DNA of 64,000 nucleotides from NCBI GenBank assembly GCA_907163375.1, contig CAJQUW010004618.1, positions 98,501 through 162,500 on the forward strand. The letters are read 5' to 3'. Of the stretch, positions 10,104 through 20,207 are shown in pieces. The notes beneath the pieces were generated by a model. That model was not told the origin of the DNA. It ran no database searches and saw only the letters and a program-made list of their open reading frames with translations. The stretch comes from Prostheceraeus crozeri (taxonomy: Eukaryota; Platyhelminthes; Polycladida; Euryleptidae). A program made the translations under genes and the position numbers. The number at the start of each line of letters is the position of its first letter. The stretch's first letter is position 1.

Positions 10104-13100
10104 AAGCCATTATAGCTCCTTAACTCAATTGCGGAGGTGATGAAGTTGTACAGTTTCAAAGTCGGATCCATTCAGTGGATGAAATGATGGCGAGTTTTAT
10201 TAGGAGAAATCATCTTATGAGTCGCATTGCCGCCAACTCATAAAATGGACGAACCGAGGTGGCCGAAGTAAAGCATCAGCAACTACATTGAAAGCTTGAG
10301 TGAAGAATTGCACGACACTCCATCTAGCAACAGATGGAATTACGATCAAACAAATCTCGAAGAAGATCCACGAGGAAGATCATCGCAAAACACTTAAGAC
10401 ACAATAAACACTATCAAAATAGCCTTCTGTCATGTACTCAGGTAAAACCGCCGTGGTATTGATGCCACCGTCATTTACAAATCAAATCAAATGCCAATAC
10501 AAACGCACACCTTCAGGGTGGATGGATGGATGAAATAATATTGATTGTTTTATGAAAACAGCTCTTCCGACACTCAGAAAGCAGACTGGCAAGATGACAT
10601 TGATTTGTGTTGACCAGTCATCACATTTGAATGGATCAAAGATGGACTTGAAATGAAAAAATTCTCATTCCTATGGCTAGTCTCAGGCTTGCCACTGATT
10701 AAGCAAGAAGTACAGGAATGAATCCCACGGCTCAATGCTGACACCAACAGCGCCCTCGTCACCAGTAGTGGTATAGGAGATACGCATAATCAACAAGTCA
10801 AAAATACAATGAGGCGAGCTGCAATGCAGGCGCAGACTCGGAAAATCCAACTGCATGTACTGGTGCGGCAACCTCTGGAAATCCAAGAAAAAGGACGCGA
10901 CTATCAGTGATTCCTGAGAGATCCGTATACATTGAAAGCAACTCTGACGTTGAGAAAACCAACTATTGTGTTGTAGATGAGGAAGACCATTCAATTTGCA
11001 GCATTGTGGAAAGTCAATGTCCCCCAGAGGTCATCAATTAGGCCCTCTTTGATTGTTCATTTCCTGTCTGACAAAGAAATGGCATCCTATGTGTGCATGG
11101 TGAAGCACGCGGATCAATGCAGAATTTGTCCTAGATGACGAGTGTGCAGTTGTTGCCTCCTATAAGGAAGTAACGAAGTGCATGTCAAACAATAGTAGTA
11201 TTCAGCGACAAACCGAGATAAGGTCAAAGGCCTGCAGCCGGAATTGAAGAAAGAAGTCAGATTCGATGGATATCGAAATTGAAGAGCAAGCTCCCAGCAA
11301 GTGCAATTTCTACGATGATCATTGGTTTCAGGTCAATGCCGGATGAAAGCACCGGTGCCACGGCTGTGTATCACGGTTTTTCGTCATAATGGATTCAGAG
11401 ATAGATGGCATTGGACCTACTTGATGCAACGGCTGTGTGGAATGTATTGACCGGTTTTTTTAATACCGTAATAAATTGTAGAGTTAATTGTAGTAGTAAC
11501 TCGCAAGAACCACAAATCCCATTTAAGCAAAATCCAGCCAAGTGAAGTTATGAATGAAAGCTATATTCAAGCAAGTTAATCAATCATTTACAGCCATATG
11601 CACCGTTCAAGGAACCTGAGCGCAAGACGCAAAATTGTAAATTTTAAAACGTCTCTAAGTAACAATAGCTGGTACTCAAGCAGCTAAAATTGTAGTAAAG
11701 TCAAACAGGAGCATTAATTTTGGATACCACATTTTCCCTCCTTTTTCAGAAAGGTGTACATTGACTATTTCTGAACGCATTGACTATTGAACGCACAGGC
11801 CAATGTACACAAACAACCATCGCACTCTTCCGCTCACACCGGTGGTTCACTTTGGGAACTCTCCCGCTTGAAGGACGATAAAAATCATAAAAGGGTTTGT
11901 AGCTTCCACTTACACCTTTGGTTCACTTTGTTTAAGTCTTCCCCCTGTAGAAGTACGATCGGCACCACAAAACAAAATGATACATAAGGCGATCGAGCCT
12001 TCAGAAAACTGCCTCATCGATTACTTGGCAACGTGATCTCTAAGGTATGACGGTCGACGTCGATCCCCACTCGAACGACGTAGAGGCTGAGACTTGAAAT
12101 TCTTGCTGGTATCAACGGTATACATTGTACTTTCATCGGACCGTTAATTTACTGTCATGGGACTGGAAATAAACGTCATGTCATGGTCATCATTGGTTAT
12201 GGACTATTGAACTGTGAGAACTACGTTTCTCGTGCTGATGCAAAATCCGTGGTTCATCTTGACAATGAATGGACCAAATACTTTGAGCAACTTCCATGTT
12301 CGCCCCTTCTTAGTTATAACATGCTGACTTTCTCCATATGGCGTTTTTGCACGTCGTCTTCGATCTCTAGCACATTCAGCATTTACTTCACTTTCTGATC
12401 TCAAGTTTTGGCCCGCTTCTGTTTCAATGTCGCGTTTTGTAGAAATGATGCCTAAGTTTGTCTTCACCTTGCACGATAGCATCAACTCAGACGGCATATT
12501 GCCCGTCGAAGAACGCATATTTGCATTGTAGTTCTATAAGTAATTGTAGATAATTTGTTCTAGTTTACAGACGCTTTTAACAGATGTTCCAACGAGTAAT
12601 TTATTCAGATTCTTATTAACCCGTTCCACGTTCCCGCTATAAATGTTCATCATCATCATAGCATTCCCTCCCTGAATCGACTATATGGACACAAAAAGTA
12701 GCTTCAAAAATTGCTTGTTGTCGGGAGTTCAAAATTCGCAAAACAAGTGAAATGAAAATATGATGCATTAATATGCATTATTTCTGGATTCCACACTATA
12801 TCATGCGTTATTTTGTCCATATAGTCCCATCAACCGGCATATGGCATCTGACAACTTGGACGTCTGCTATTCCAATATTTTTTAGTCAAGCAATTCAACT
12901 GATGAGCCTAATTGCGCACTTCAATTCTTGATAAATCAAATTTGTGTACTTTCTGATTATTAGGCTGCATCGATCCCACTGCTAGCAAAAATCTAGGGCG
13001 TGTCTTCTTGACAATGGGTACGAAAAACGTTTGATCAAAAAGACGGGAATAGTGAAAGTGTTGAGGGAGTTATCGCAAAATTCTTTGTAGATAGTTTCAT

Positions 13101-15675
13101 GAAGATGATTACCACACACGGTGAAGAGCCGATATTTTCGTTTTTAATAGTAAAACATGCGTGGCAACACAATAAATTTGTAAATGATAAAATGTGGATG
13201 GACAGTTCCAATGTCACAGAAGCACTGTAGAATTGGTTATGGATTTACATAGAATTTTGATACGTCAGACTCAGAAATTGATTCAGTATTTCCACCTAAG
13301 TTCGATTAATTGGAAAAGTAAGGCAAGGAGACAAGAGGGACATGGAATACAATTATGGAATTGTGAACAAATAAGACACGCTGACAACCAGCAGGTTGTT
13401 ACCGAAATACTTTTTTAAATATATACAAAAGTGCATGTGAATAAGGAAATAAGTGCAACATTCTCAATGTTTGAATGAATTTTTCTGTTTTCTGACTTCA
13501 TCTTCCAGGGCTGACTTGCGCGGATTTTTCGCATGGTAAAAATTACCTGCATCCACTTGCAATCCTAGATATCCCGATTTCAACGTCATCATGTGGCAGA
13601 AAGCATTGCAATACAAATTACCATAGGATGCTGCACAATAGTGCTTATTGAAATTGAAAAATTAAGGAAATTGAATTATTAAGGGCCATGGCTTGATCAA
13701 TTTCTTTAAATGCCGCAGTCTTGCAAATAGATGCCTTTTAGGTTATTGTGAAACTTGAATCCTAATCTGCACAGGCACATAACAAGTCATTGGAAAGTGA
13801 GCTCTTATTTTGAGCTTTTTGATAACACCGTAGAATCCAATTATTCTCGCTCCACTCATTATCATAGCTTTGCATGGCTGACAGTCTTCCATTGCCATGT
13901 ATAATCCGGACAAGTGTCATGGATAAATTGAATGATGTTCACATTTGGCTTGTCACTCCTCTTTCAGAGATGGAATTTGTGCATTCAAATTCGATCGGTG
14001 AGACAGGAACAAGGAAAAAAAACAAGTTGAAACATGAAATTTTCCTTATTTCTCATATTTTGCGTACTTGTCACACTCAGGGTCATGCTACCTCGATTTT
14101 CTGCCAATTTATGTTTTGTTTGTTTATTGAGATTCATTGATGATGTTCTCACCTTGGTGATGGAAGACACCAATAGTTTTTAATATTTCACCATGTGATT
14201 GTAGAAGTTGATAGCTGTGGTTCTTCAGGAATTATTTATATTCTCAAAGTGATGAATTTATCACAATGTATAGTAAATTTTGTTTGTGGAGTATGTCATC
14301 TGTCTTTCAAGACATTTTCACATAAATTAACAGATGTTTCGTTGATAAAGGATAATGCTGGCGTCCATGTGACTTTTTTATCTGGTTCAATATCCACTGT
14401 CGCGTCGCCGTAAATGCCCTCATTTCTACCTAGAAAGTGAAAAGGTTTTCAATTAATTGCTTTGCAAGCACGAATCTAACGATGCTTATGTCTATATGTT
14501 GCGCGTCTATATGTCTTTGAAGTTGCGCAACAAGACTTGTTGGCCGGTAAACTCATTTTTGTTTTACAGTCTTTCCTATTTCCTCAAAATCCGAAATTAG
14601 ACAGTTTTATTTGCAGAATTAAGGCCTTCCAATTTGACTGTGAAACACCATTGAGGTTGGAGCACATCAACTTCCATCCTAGCACTCCAAATGAAGATGG
14701 CATTGAGTTGACTGCTGCGGTTCATAGTTTGGCCTCCAAGAAATGTCAAGCTGAATATGAAGTTGAGCTGGATGGCTAAATGCAGCGAAATGTGTATAGA
14801 TTACAAATTCGAAATTTGAAGACTCAAGACGTTCGTGATTAGCTCAAAAATATTCATGGTGCCGGTGGCTCATATCTTCTAATGCAAAGAAGTTTTCCGA
14901 TATCCTCGTCGAGGACAAATCAGTTGTTTCCAAATGGTTGATATCCAGAGATGTTGAAGTTTTTGAATGCAGTATACTTTTCGGTTTGAGCTGTGTAGAA
15001 ACTATCATTCGTTTGAGTGATTCAGAAACTAAAGTCTTGGATATTTTGTGTCATAGACTTTGATTCGCTGAGTATTTCTGTGTAAAAAGTTAAGAAAAAT
15101 GAGGACAGAAAGTTAATTTGGAGTCTTTGTAGCGAACGCACAGCGCGAGAGACAACCTTCTTGCCTGACGCTAGGAGAAAGAATGACTCTAGGCTCAGTA
15201 GTAGTTTGAGTAGTTGTAGTAGTAGTCATTTGAATGGTGACATTTCTTCATTTTGCATGCAGCTTTTCGAAAGCGGTTGATTGTTATGAAACTTACTTTC
15301 CCTAACCACATGATTGTATGTTGCATATTATTCATATTTACATGAAAATGTATTTATTCAAGTCCATTAAACGAATGCGTATGATTTCCTGTGTTTTTTA
15401 GTGCGAATGGGAGTGATTATTCCATGTCGGCCTATTGATTCAGGCGATCAACAAGAAAATTAATGTCCTTTGCACTACTTCTTGACCATCTGTGTTGGCA
15501 ATGATACATGGAAATCTAGTTGAAAAATGTAGATTTAGGTCACATCTCGAACAGAACCATCGAGGTTTCATAATGCACTATCTATAGGCAGAATTTTTGT
15601 TTTTCTGTAAATAAATAGTAACAGAAAAAAATTAGCCATAGCTGCTGAGAATTAAATAATAACTTGTTGCTCTAT
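10104..15675. other. Unassigned DNA inside duplication copy 2
   Basis: Counterpart of 2124-7696. The only place where the copies differ in a way that changes a reading frame is around 12180-12420. There, a minus-strand frame at 12204-12518 is open for 104 codons (with ARDRRRRAKTPYGESQ) but is interrupted in copy 1. I recognise no family, and openness in one copy only is weak evidence. Nothing else stands out. Confidence 0.5.
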
Positions 15676-15769
15676 CTTTCGCCAACTGACCTTCTCCAGA
15701 TTTGCAGTTTTGCATTAAACTTGGTTTGTATATGAAGTTGCATCTCTTGAAAAAGCCTGTTGGCGAAAG
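15676..15769. repeat. 94-bp inverted-repeat unit
   Basis: CTTTCGCCAAC at 15676-15686 is matched by its exact reverse complement GTTGGCGAAAG at 15759-15769. The two 11-bp arms enclose 72 bp. It lies immediately left of the Harbinger target site. I see no target duplication, so it may be a small foldback element or chance. Confidence 0.5.
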
Positions 15770-15770
15770 C

Positions 15771-15773
15771 CAG
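15771..15773. repeat. Harbinger target-site duplication, left (CAG)
   Basis: CAG directly precedes the left Harbinger terminus and CAG (35249-35251) directly follows the right one. A 3-bp CWG duplication is known for animal Harbinger elements, so it fits, although 3 bp is little evidence on its own. Confidence 0.55.
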
Positions 15774-15983
15774 TGGCCGGTTGCACTAAACTCGAAGGAT
15801 TTTATCTTGTTTTATTTCATCTTCTAGGAGATAAAATAATATGTTTGCCCTGTTAACTTAGAATCGTTCGATTGCAGAAATAGACAGATAAAGTGATATA
15901 ATCTCGAGATAAGATAATATCGTTGCACTAGCATGAAACAGCAGATATTATTTTTAAGTACATTCGTGTGTGTCACTGACGTG

Positions 15984-15989
15984 AACAAA
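15984..15989. repeat. Polinton target-site duplication, left (AACAAA)
   Basis: AACAAA immediately before the first base of the Polinton. The identical hexamer lies at 32008-32013 immediately after its last base. A 6-bp duplication is the hallmark of Polinton integration. Confidence 0.95.
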
Positions 15990-16000
15990 AGTAGTATATA

Positions 16001-16064
16001 GTGTGACATCCGGCGCGACGCTTCGCTTCGCTTTGCTTCGCTTCGCTTGCGCCGGATGTCACAC
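16001..16064. repeat. Subterminal hairpin of the Polinton terminus
   Basis: A perfect 16-bp inverted repeat, GTGTGACATCCGGCGC (16001-16016) and its complement (16049-16064), encloses a 32-nt loop built from GCTTC units. Read on the other strand, the loop is overlapping GCGAAGC and GCAAAGC heptamers. The same structure recurs at 31933-31996 in the right terminus and at 8022-8085 in the truncated copy. Confidence 0.9.
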
Positions 16065-16230
16065 TTTTGCGGGTTTTTTCAAAATTTTCAAAAAATCAAA
16101 ATTTCAAAAATTTAGGTAGACTTCAAATTTCACGTGGCCGAAGGCCGAAGGGGCGAAAATCTAGGTAGTGACAAATTTTCAAAAAAATCAAAATTTCAAA
16201 AATTTAGCCGGTCTCAAAATATCACGTAAT

Positions 16231-16385
16231 CTCAAATTTGAGAATTACAATTTTCACCCTTAAAATCATGACCGTTCCAGGACACCGAAAATCATAAAAG
16301 TTAAGAATCACAAATTTGAGAATTACAATTTTTACCTTGAAAATCATGACCGTTCCAGACACCAAAAATCATAAAAGTTGAGAAT
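16231..16385. repeat. Two 78-bp tandem units within the Polinton terminus
   Basis: Both units start near CAAATTTGAGAATTACAATT, contain AAAATCATGACCGTTCCAG and end in AAAGTT(A/G)AGAAT. They occur in both termini, and in the right one they produce a spurious short open frame. They may be binding sites for a terminal protein or integrase, but nothing in the sequence proves that. Confidence 0.85.
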
Positions 16386-16459
16386 TTCAAATTCATGAAT
16401 TTTATCCATCTTTCAGGTTTTTTAAAATATATCATGTGACTAATAATATTTCTTTAAAA

Positions 16460-17137
16460 ATGGAAGAAACAAAAGTGGAAGAAACCGCAAGAATATATCC
16501 TTCGTTATCATATGAACGTAGTTCTACTTTAATGGACATTGAAAAAATGAATAAAGAAAAACACAAAGATAGAGTTAGGTATATGAAAGATAAGGAATCT
16601 CAATTATTATTAAGATTAGAGCATTATAAAAAGTTAAGAAAGAGATGGTCTAAAGTTAAGAATGTAACACAAGGAATTGGCATATTCTTCACAATAAGTT
16701 TAGGTGCTTTAACAATTGTTATATCTTCAGGTGTTTTAGTAATTCCAGTAGTTGCTACAGCTTTAACAGGTACGGGTGTTTTTGCAACTTCACTTGTTAC
16801 AATGTTAGATAAATCTTTAATAACTAAGAAACGAAAATCATTAAAAACTAAGCATTTACATATTAAAGAAGTCTATGATAAACTACATTACTACTTTCAA
16901 AGAGTATGTGATGATAATGTTATTACGTTAGATGAGATTGAAAAATTTGATCAAATAGCTAATGAAGTAAATCAAACCTTTCAATTACAGTCCGAAAAAG
17001 TTGATGATAAGAATAAACAGGATGGCAAAATTTCTAGTGATGGTAAAATTTCTAATGAAGAAAATGACAAAATTTTTTTAGAAGAGCTAAAAACTTTAAG
17101 AGAAAATTTAAGCAAAACTTTATTAAACAAAACTTAA
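16460..17137 (+). CDS. Polinton accessory membrane protein
   Basis: 225 residues starting at MEETKVEETARIYPS. This Met is chosen over an upstream in-frame one because it sits in the TTAAAAATGG context shared by most genes of the element. Residues 1-68 are charged and helical. About 71-116 is a hydrophobic Gly/Val/Ile-rich block (GIGIFFTISLGALTIVISSG and on) long enough for two membrane passes. The remainder is charged, with a probable coiled coil. I do not recognise a family. Position next to the terminus and the hydrophobic core suggest a virion-membrane or lysis-type accessory role, but that is inference. Its start codon and first 16 codons lie inside the terminal repeat. Confidence 0.7.
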   Translation: MEETKVEETARIYPSLSYERSSTLMDIEKMNKEKHKDRVRYMKDKESQLLLRLEHYKKLRKRWSKVKNVTQGIGIFFTISLGALTIVISSGVLVIPVVATALTGTGVFATSLVTMLDKSLITKKRKSLKTKHLHIKEVYDKLHYYFQRVCDDNVITLDEIEKFDQIANEVNQTFQLQSEKVDDKNKQDGKISSDGKISNEENDKIFLEELKTLRENLSKTLLNKT

Positions 17138-17258
17138 AACGAGAAAACTTTAAACGAAAAGATGTCAGACAACAAAGCAATAAAAAAATAATTTGTTCAG
17201 TAAAATGTTTTTGCTGTATTCCAATGTTACCACAAAATTCAAATATTATATTTTAAAA

Positions 17259-18137
17259 ATGGATAAAATTAGAGCTGATAATTTTAAAAGAATAAAACAA
17301 TTAGAAGAGTTAATAAAACAAAGAAATATTATGAAAGAAAATCATCTTCAACATAGAATGATAAAAGCTGGTATTCAATCTGATATGTTTGAAAAAATGC
17401 AGCAAACCGAGCAAGTAAAAACTGATTTTGAAAAAACTATGAAACCATTTAAAACTCTTGAAAAGGAACTTACAAATAATGATAAACAAATTGATATAAC
17501 AGATCCAGAGCACAAAACTATATTAGATGACTATGGATTACTAGAATCAAACATTAATAAGAAATTACCAAAATCTATGCAATTTGAACATTCTATTTCA
17601 TTTATAGATGGAAAAACAATACCTAGATTTTATCTCGGACAAAAAGAAATATTTCCACAACCTTTTCGAGGTTTAATTTTTTCACCAGATAAATCTCCTT
17701 TTAATTTAGATAGAAATTTTGTTAATCTTTTAAGAGGAGCAGATTTAAATAATTATGCTGTAGAAGATCTCATAAAATATAAAGCTATGTTAGATAGAGT
17801 TGGTGCAGTAAAAACTCTTAGACGTTATAAACAATTAGAAAATTTATTATCAACGGGAGTTAAAGTAGGGAAAGGTTTATCTGAAAAACAGAAAACAGAA
17901 ACAACTGTATTCTTACCAGATGATCCACAAGAATTACTAAATAGATTAAATATTTTAATATCTGCAATAAAAGAAGGACATAATTCTAGTTTCAATGAAA
18001 TTCATGCTATATTAAAAAGACTGTTAGAAAAGAAGATTCTAAATGAAAAGGATTATAAAAGTGTAGCTGATATATGTTGTTGTTTTCAATTTTTTATAAA
18101 AAAATATTTCATAAAAAATATTTATTCAAAATTTTAA
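17259..18137 (+). CDS. Polinton-associated coiled-coil protein, unknown function
   Basis: About 292 residues from MDKIRADNFKRIKQLEELIK, chosen for its TTTAAAAATGG context over an in-frame upstream Met. Residues 1-75 are a strong heptad-like coiled coil. The middle contains FIDGKTIPRFYLGQKEIFPQ and LIFSPDKSPFNLDRNFVNLL. The C-terminal third contains FLPDDPQELLNRLNILISAI and IHAILKRLLEKKILNEKDYK, a pattern I associate with an uncharacterised protein frequent in invertebrate Polintons. It precedes the probable minor capsid gene by a few bases on the same strand. The function is unknown; a structural role is plausible. Confidence 0.65.
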   Translation: MDKIRADNFKRIKQLEELIKQRNIMKENHLQHRMIKAGIQSDMFEKMQQTEQVKTDFEKTMKPFKTLEKELTNNDKQIDITDPEHKTILDDYGLLESNINKKLPKSMQFEHSISFIDGKTIPRFYLGQKEIFPQPFRGLIFSPDKSPFNLDRNFVNLLRGADLNNYAVEDLIKYKAMLDRVGAVKTLRRYKQLENLLSTGVKVGKGLSEKQKTETTVFLPDDPQELLNRLNILISAIKEGHNSSFNEIHAILKRLLEKKILNEKDYKSVADICCCFQFFIKKYFIKNIYSKF

Positions 18138-18144
18138 CTAAAAA

Positions 18145-18933
18145 ATGTGTTCAGCAGATTTAGACAAAATTAATAATCATTTAGAAAATTTGACAGAGAT
18201 TTTGGGTTCATCAAAATTTAGTACGACGTTAAAAATTATAACAACTACTTCATCACACACTTGTAATTTAGAACCCATTCTACATTTGGAACAAAATAAA
18301 AATTATCAAATTGCATTGACTAGTTTCTCTACATTTAACACTATTCAAAACGTTATCAAAGATGTGAATGATCAATTTAGATATTCTACTGATAAAGGCA
18401 AAACATGGAAAATATTAACTTTTCTTCCTGGTTCTTACGAAGTTGAATCAATATCAAATGAAATTAAGAGACATTTAGGTATACCATTTAAAGATAAGAA
18501 ACAATTACATTTTGCAGTTGAACCGGCAGTCAATAAATTTTCTCTTACTTTAGACGAAAATCATCAAGTTGATTTTAATCATGATAGATCATTGTCAAAG
18601 CTATTAGGATTTAATAAACAAACCTATAGTCAAGGTTATCATTTAGGTGAGAAGATTCCAAAAATAACTGAAATAAATTCAATTGTTGTACATCGTGACA
18701 TTATTGAAGGAGGATATATAAATGGTAAATTGTCAAATTTAATATTCAGTTTTCCAGCTTTTACTGTACCCATTGGTTATAGATTAAATGTAATTCCACA
18801 AACATTAATATATTTTCCTATTACAAGAAAAACTATTAACAACATTGGCATTAGAATCACTGATGAAAAAGGACAAGAAATAAATTTTGGAGGTGAAGAG
18901 ATTATGATAGATCTTTTGGTTCGGGAGGTATAA
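18145..18933 (+). CDS. Polinton probable minor capsid (penton-like) protein
   Basis: 262 residues, predominantly beta-strand in character. It contains NYQIALTSFSTFNTIQNV and FRYSTDKGKTWKILTFLPGS followed by YEVESISNEI, features of the conserved Polinton protein interpreted as the single-jelly-roll minor capsid (penton) protein. The C-terminus (IGYRLNVIPQTLIYFPITRK) fits a strand-rich fold. It lies directly upstream of the packaging ATPase on the same strand, as structural and packaging genes often do. The family assignment is from pattern memory only. Confidence 0.6.
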   Translation: MCSADLDKINNHLENLTEILGSSKFSTTLKIITTTSSHTCNLEPILHLEQNKNYQIALTSFSTFNTIQNVIKDVNDQFRYSTDKGKTWKILTFLPGSYEVESISNEIKRHLGIPFKDKKQLHFAVEPAVNKFSLTLDENHQVDFNHDRSLSKLLGFNKQTYSQGYHLGEKIPKITEINSIVVHRDIIEGGYINGKLSNLIFSFPAFTVPIGYRLNVIPQTLIYFPITRKTINNIGIRITDEKGQEINFGGEEIMIDLLVREV

Positions 18934-18948
18934 ACTCCCACGCGAAGC
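18923..18948. repeat. GC-rich hairpin at the end of the minor-capsid gene
   Basis: GGGAG (18923-18927) pairs with CTCCC (18935-18939), bracketing the stop codon region. GCGAAGC (18942-18948), the same heptamer that fills the loop of the terminal hairpins, follows at once. It is one of several GC-rich mini-hairpins in this AT-rich element. Confidence 0.7.
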
Positions 18949-19021
18949 TAGAGAAGTTTAATTTTCTTCTTCTTTAGAAACAAAAAATAAAAAAATAAAA
19001 ATAAAATTTTTTTATTAAAAA

Positions 19022-19711
19022 ATGAGTGAACTACCTCCATTAAATAAAAAGAAACTTAAATTTAATCATCATCCAAATTTATCTAATAAAGTTTTGTCAG
19101 TTATTTGCGGAAGATCAGGATGTGGAAAAACGTATCTATTATTTAAAATTTTAACGACTCCAAATTTTTTGGATTATAACAATCTTATAATTTATACAAC
19201 AACGGCAGAACAACCCGTCTATCAATTTTTAAAATATGGATTTGAAAATAATCTTAAAAAAATAGCAATTGCTTCATTATTCAAAGAATATGAAAAATCT
19301 GAAGATGAAGAAGAAATAAGTTCGTGGTGTGAAGAGGCAGCAAAAAATAATCAGTTAGTAGAATCTAATAAAAATAAGCATATAAAAATACAATTAATAG
19401 ATGATAGTGGTAATATGCAAGATCCTAGTAAACTAGATAAAACAATGAAACATTGTGTAATTTTTGATGATTGTGTTAATGATAGAAATCAGTCAGTTCA
19501 GAGAAATTATTTCACAAGAGGTAGACATAATAACTGTAGTGTTTTTTATTTAACACAAAGTATGTATTCATTAGACGGAAGTGTTATTAGAAAGAATGCA
19601 AATATATTTATACTATTTGAAATAAATGCAAGAAACTTAAGTGATTTGTTAAGAGATTTATGTGTAAGAAATAAAGATGAATTTAAACAATCGTGTAACA
19701 ATGCTTGGTAA
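19022..19711 (+). CDS. Polinton genome-packaging ATPase (FtsK/HerA type)
   Basis: Walker A GRSGCGKT at residues 30-37, Walker B CVIFDD with the acidic pair at 149-150, and the downstream LTQSMYSLD sensor-like segment place this in the A32/FtsK-HerA packaging ATPase family. That family drives DNA into preformed capsids in Polintons, adenovirus-like and large DNA viruses. The start MSELPPLNKKKLKF follows an A/T-rich leader ending TTAAAAAATG. It lies between the probable minor capsid gene and a small unknown gene, all on the plus strand. Confidence 0.9.
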   Translation: MSELPPLNKKKLKFNHHPNLSNKVLSVICGRSGCGKTYLLFKILTTPNFLDYNNLIIYTTTAEQPVYQFLKYGFENNLKKIAIASLFKEYEKSEDEEEISSWCEEAAKNNQLVESNKNKHIKIQLIDDSGNMQDPSKLDKTMKHCVIFDDCVNDRNQSVQRNYFTRGRHNNCSVFYLTQSMYSLDGSVIRKNANIFILFEINARNLSDLLRDLCVRNKDEFKQSCNNAW

Positions 19712-19852
19712 AAAGATTATGGATTTATCACAATTAATATTGATAAAAAAAATCATGATAGAGTTATAGAAAATATTTTCACGGAGTGATCGAACGGAGT
19801 GACCGAATAATTTTTTCTTATAAATTTTTTGTTAATAAAAATAAAAAAAATT

Positions 19853-20158
19853 ATGTTGAATGCTTACAAGATAGAGCATGTACCAGTTTTAAAAGATTAT
19901 CGTCATCCTACAAATCCTGTAAATTCGAAGAAAGAAGTTAGATTTTATTATCATCATAAATACGTAGCGCTCGTTACAGATTATAAAACAAAACATGGTA
20001 TTAAACCGTGTGTTAAAACAAAAGACTTTTCACTTTGTTTAAGAAGTTTCCGAGTATTTTTGGCGTATAATAATTTATGGTGGTTGGTTAAGAAAGAACA
20101 TTTAACAACACATGAATTAGAAACATTACATCAATTACATATTCCTGTGTATATGTAA
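19853..20158 (+). CDS. Small basic Polinton protein, unknown
   Basis: About 101 residues from MLNAYKIEHVPVLKDYRHPT. It is rich in His, Lys, Tyr and aromatic residues (FYYHHKYVALV, NNLWWLVKKEHL) and has paired Cys residues but no motif I know. It sits between the ATPase and the DNA polymerase genes. A short GC-rich hairpin (GAACC-GA-GGTTC, 20164-20175) follows just after its stop. Real-gene status is supported by its position and start context only. Confidence 0.5.
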   Translation: MLNAYKIEHVPVLKDYRHPTNPVNSKKEVRFYYHHKYVALVTDYKTKHGIKPCVKTKDFSLCLRSFRVFLAYNNLWWLVKKEHLTTHELETLHQLHIPVYM

Positions 20159-20207
20159 AAACGGAACCGAGGTTCTATGTAAAAATTCATTTTTTCTTTT
20201 AAAAAAT

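Larger units (their letters stand above)
15990..16509 (+). repeat. Polinton left terminal inverted repeat
   Basis: Matches the reverse complement of 31503-32007 with one length difference of about 17 bp in an A-rich stretch and a few substitutions. It contains a subterminal hairpin, two direct copies of a TTTCAAAAATTTAG-containing block (around 16080-16120 and 16170-16207) and two 78-bp tandem units (16231-16385). Unusually, the repeat continues past the start codon of the first gene, covering about 16 codons. Confidence 0.95.
9438..17407 (+). repeat. 8-kb tandem duplication, copy 2
   Basis: Second copy of 1448-9429, continuing without a break into the complete Polinton. Because it runs on into intact element sequence at its right edge, while copy 1 has unique sequence (Penelope-like fragment, hammerhead) at its left edge, the two together behave as a head-to-tail tandem duplication. 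Confidence 0.95.
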
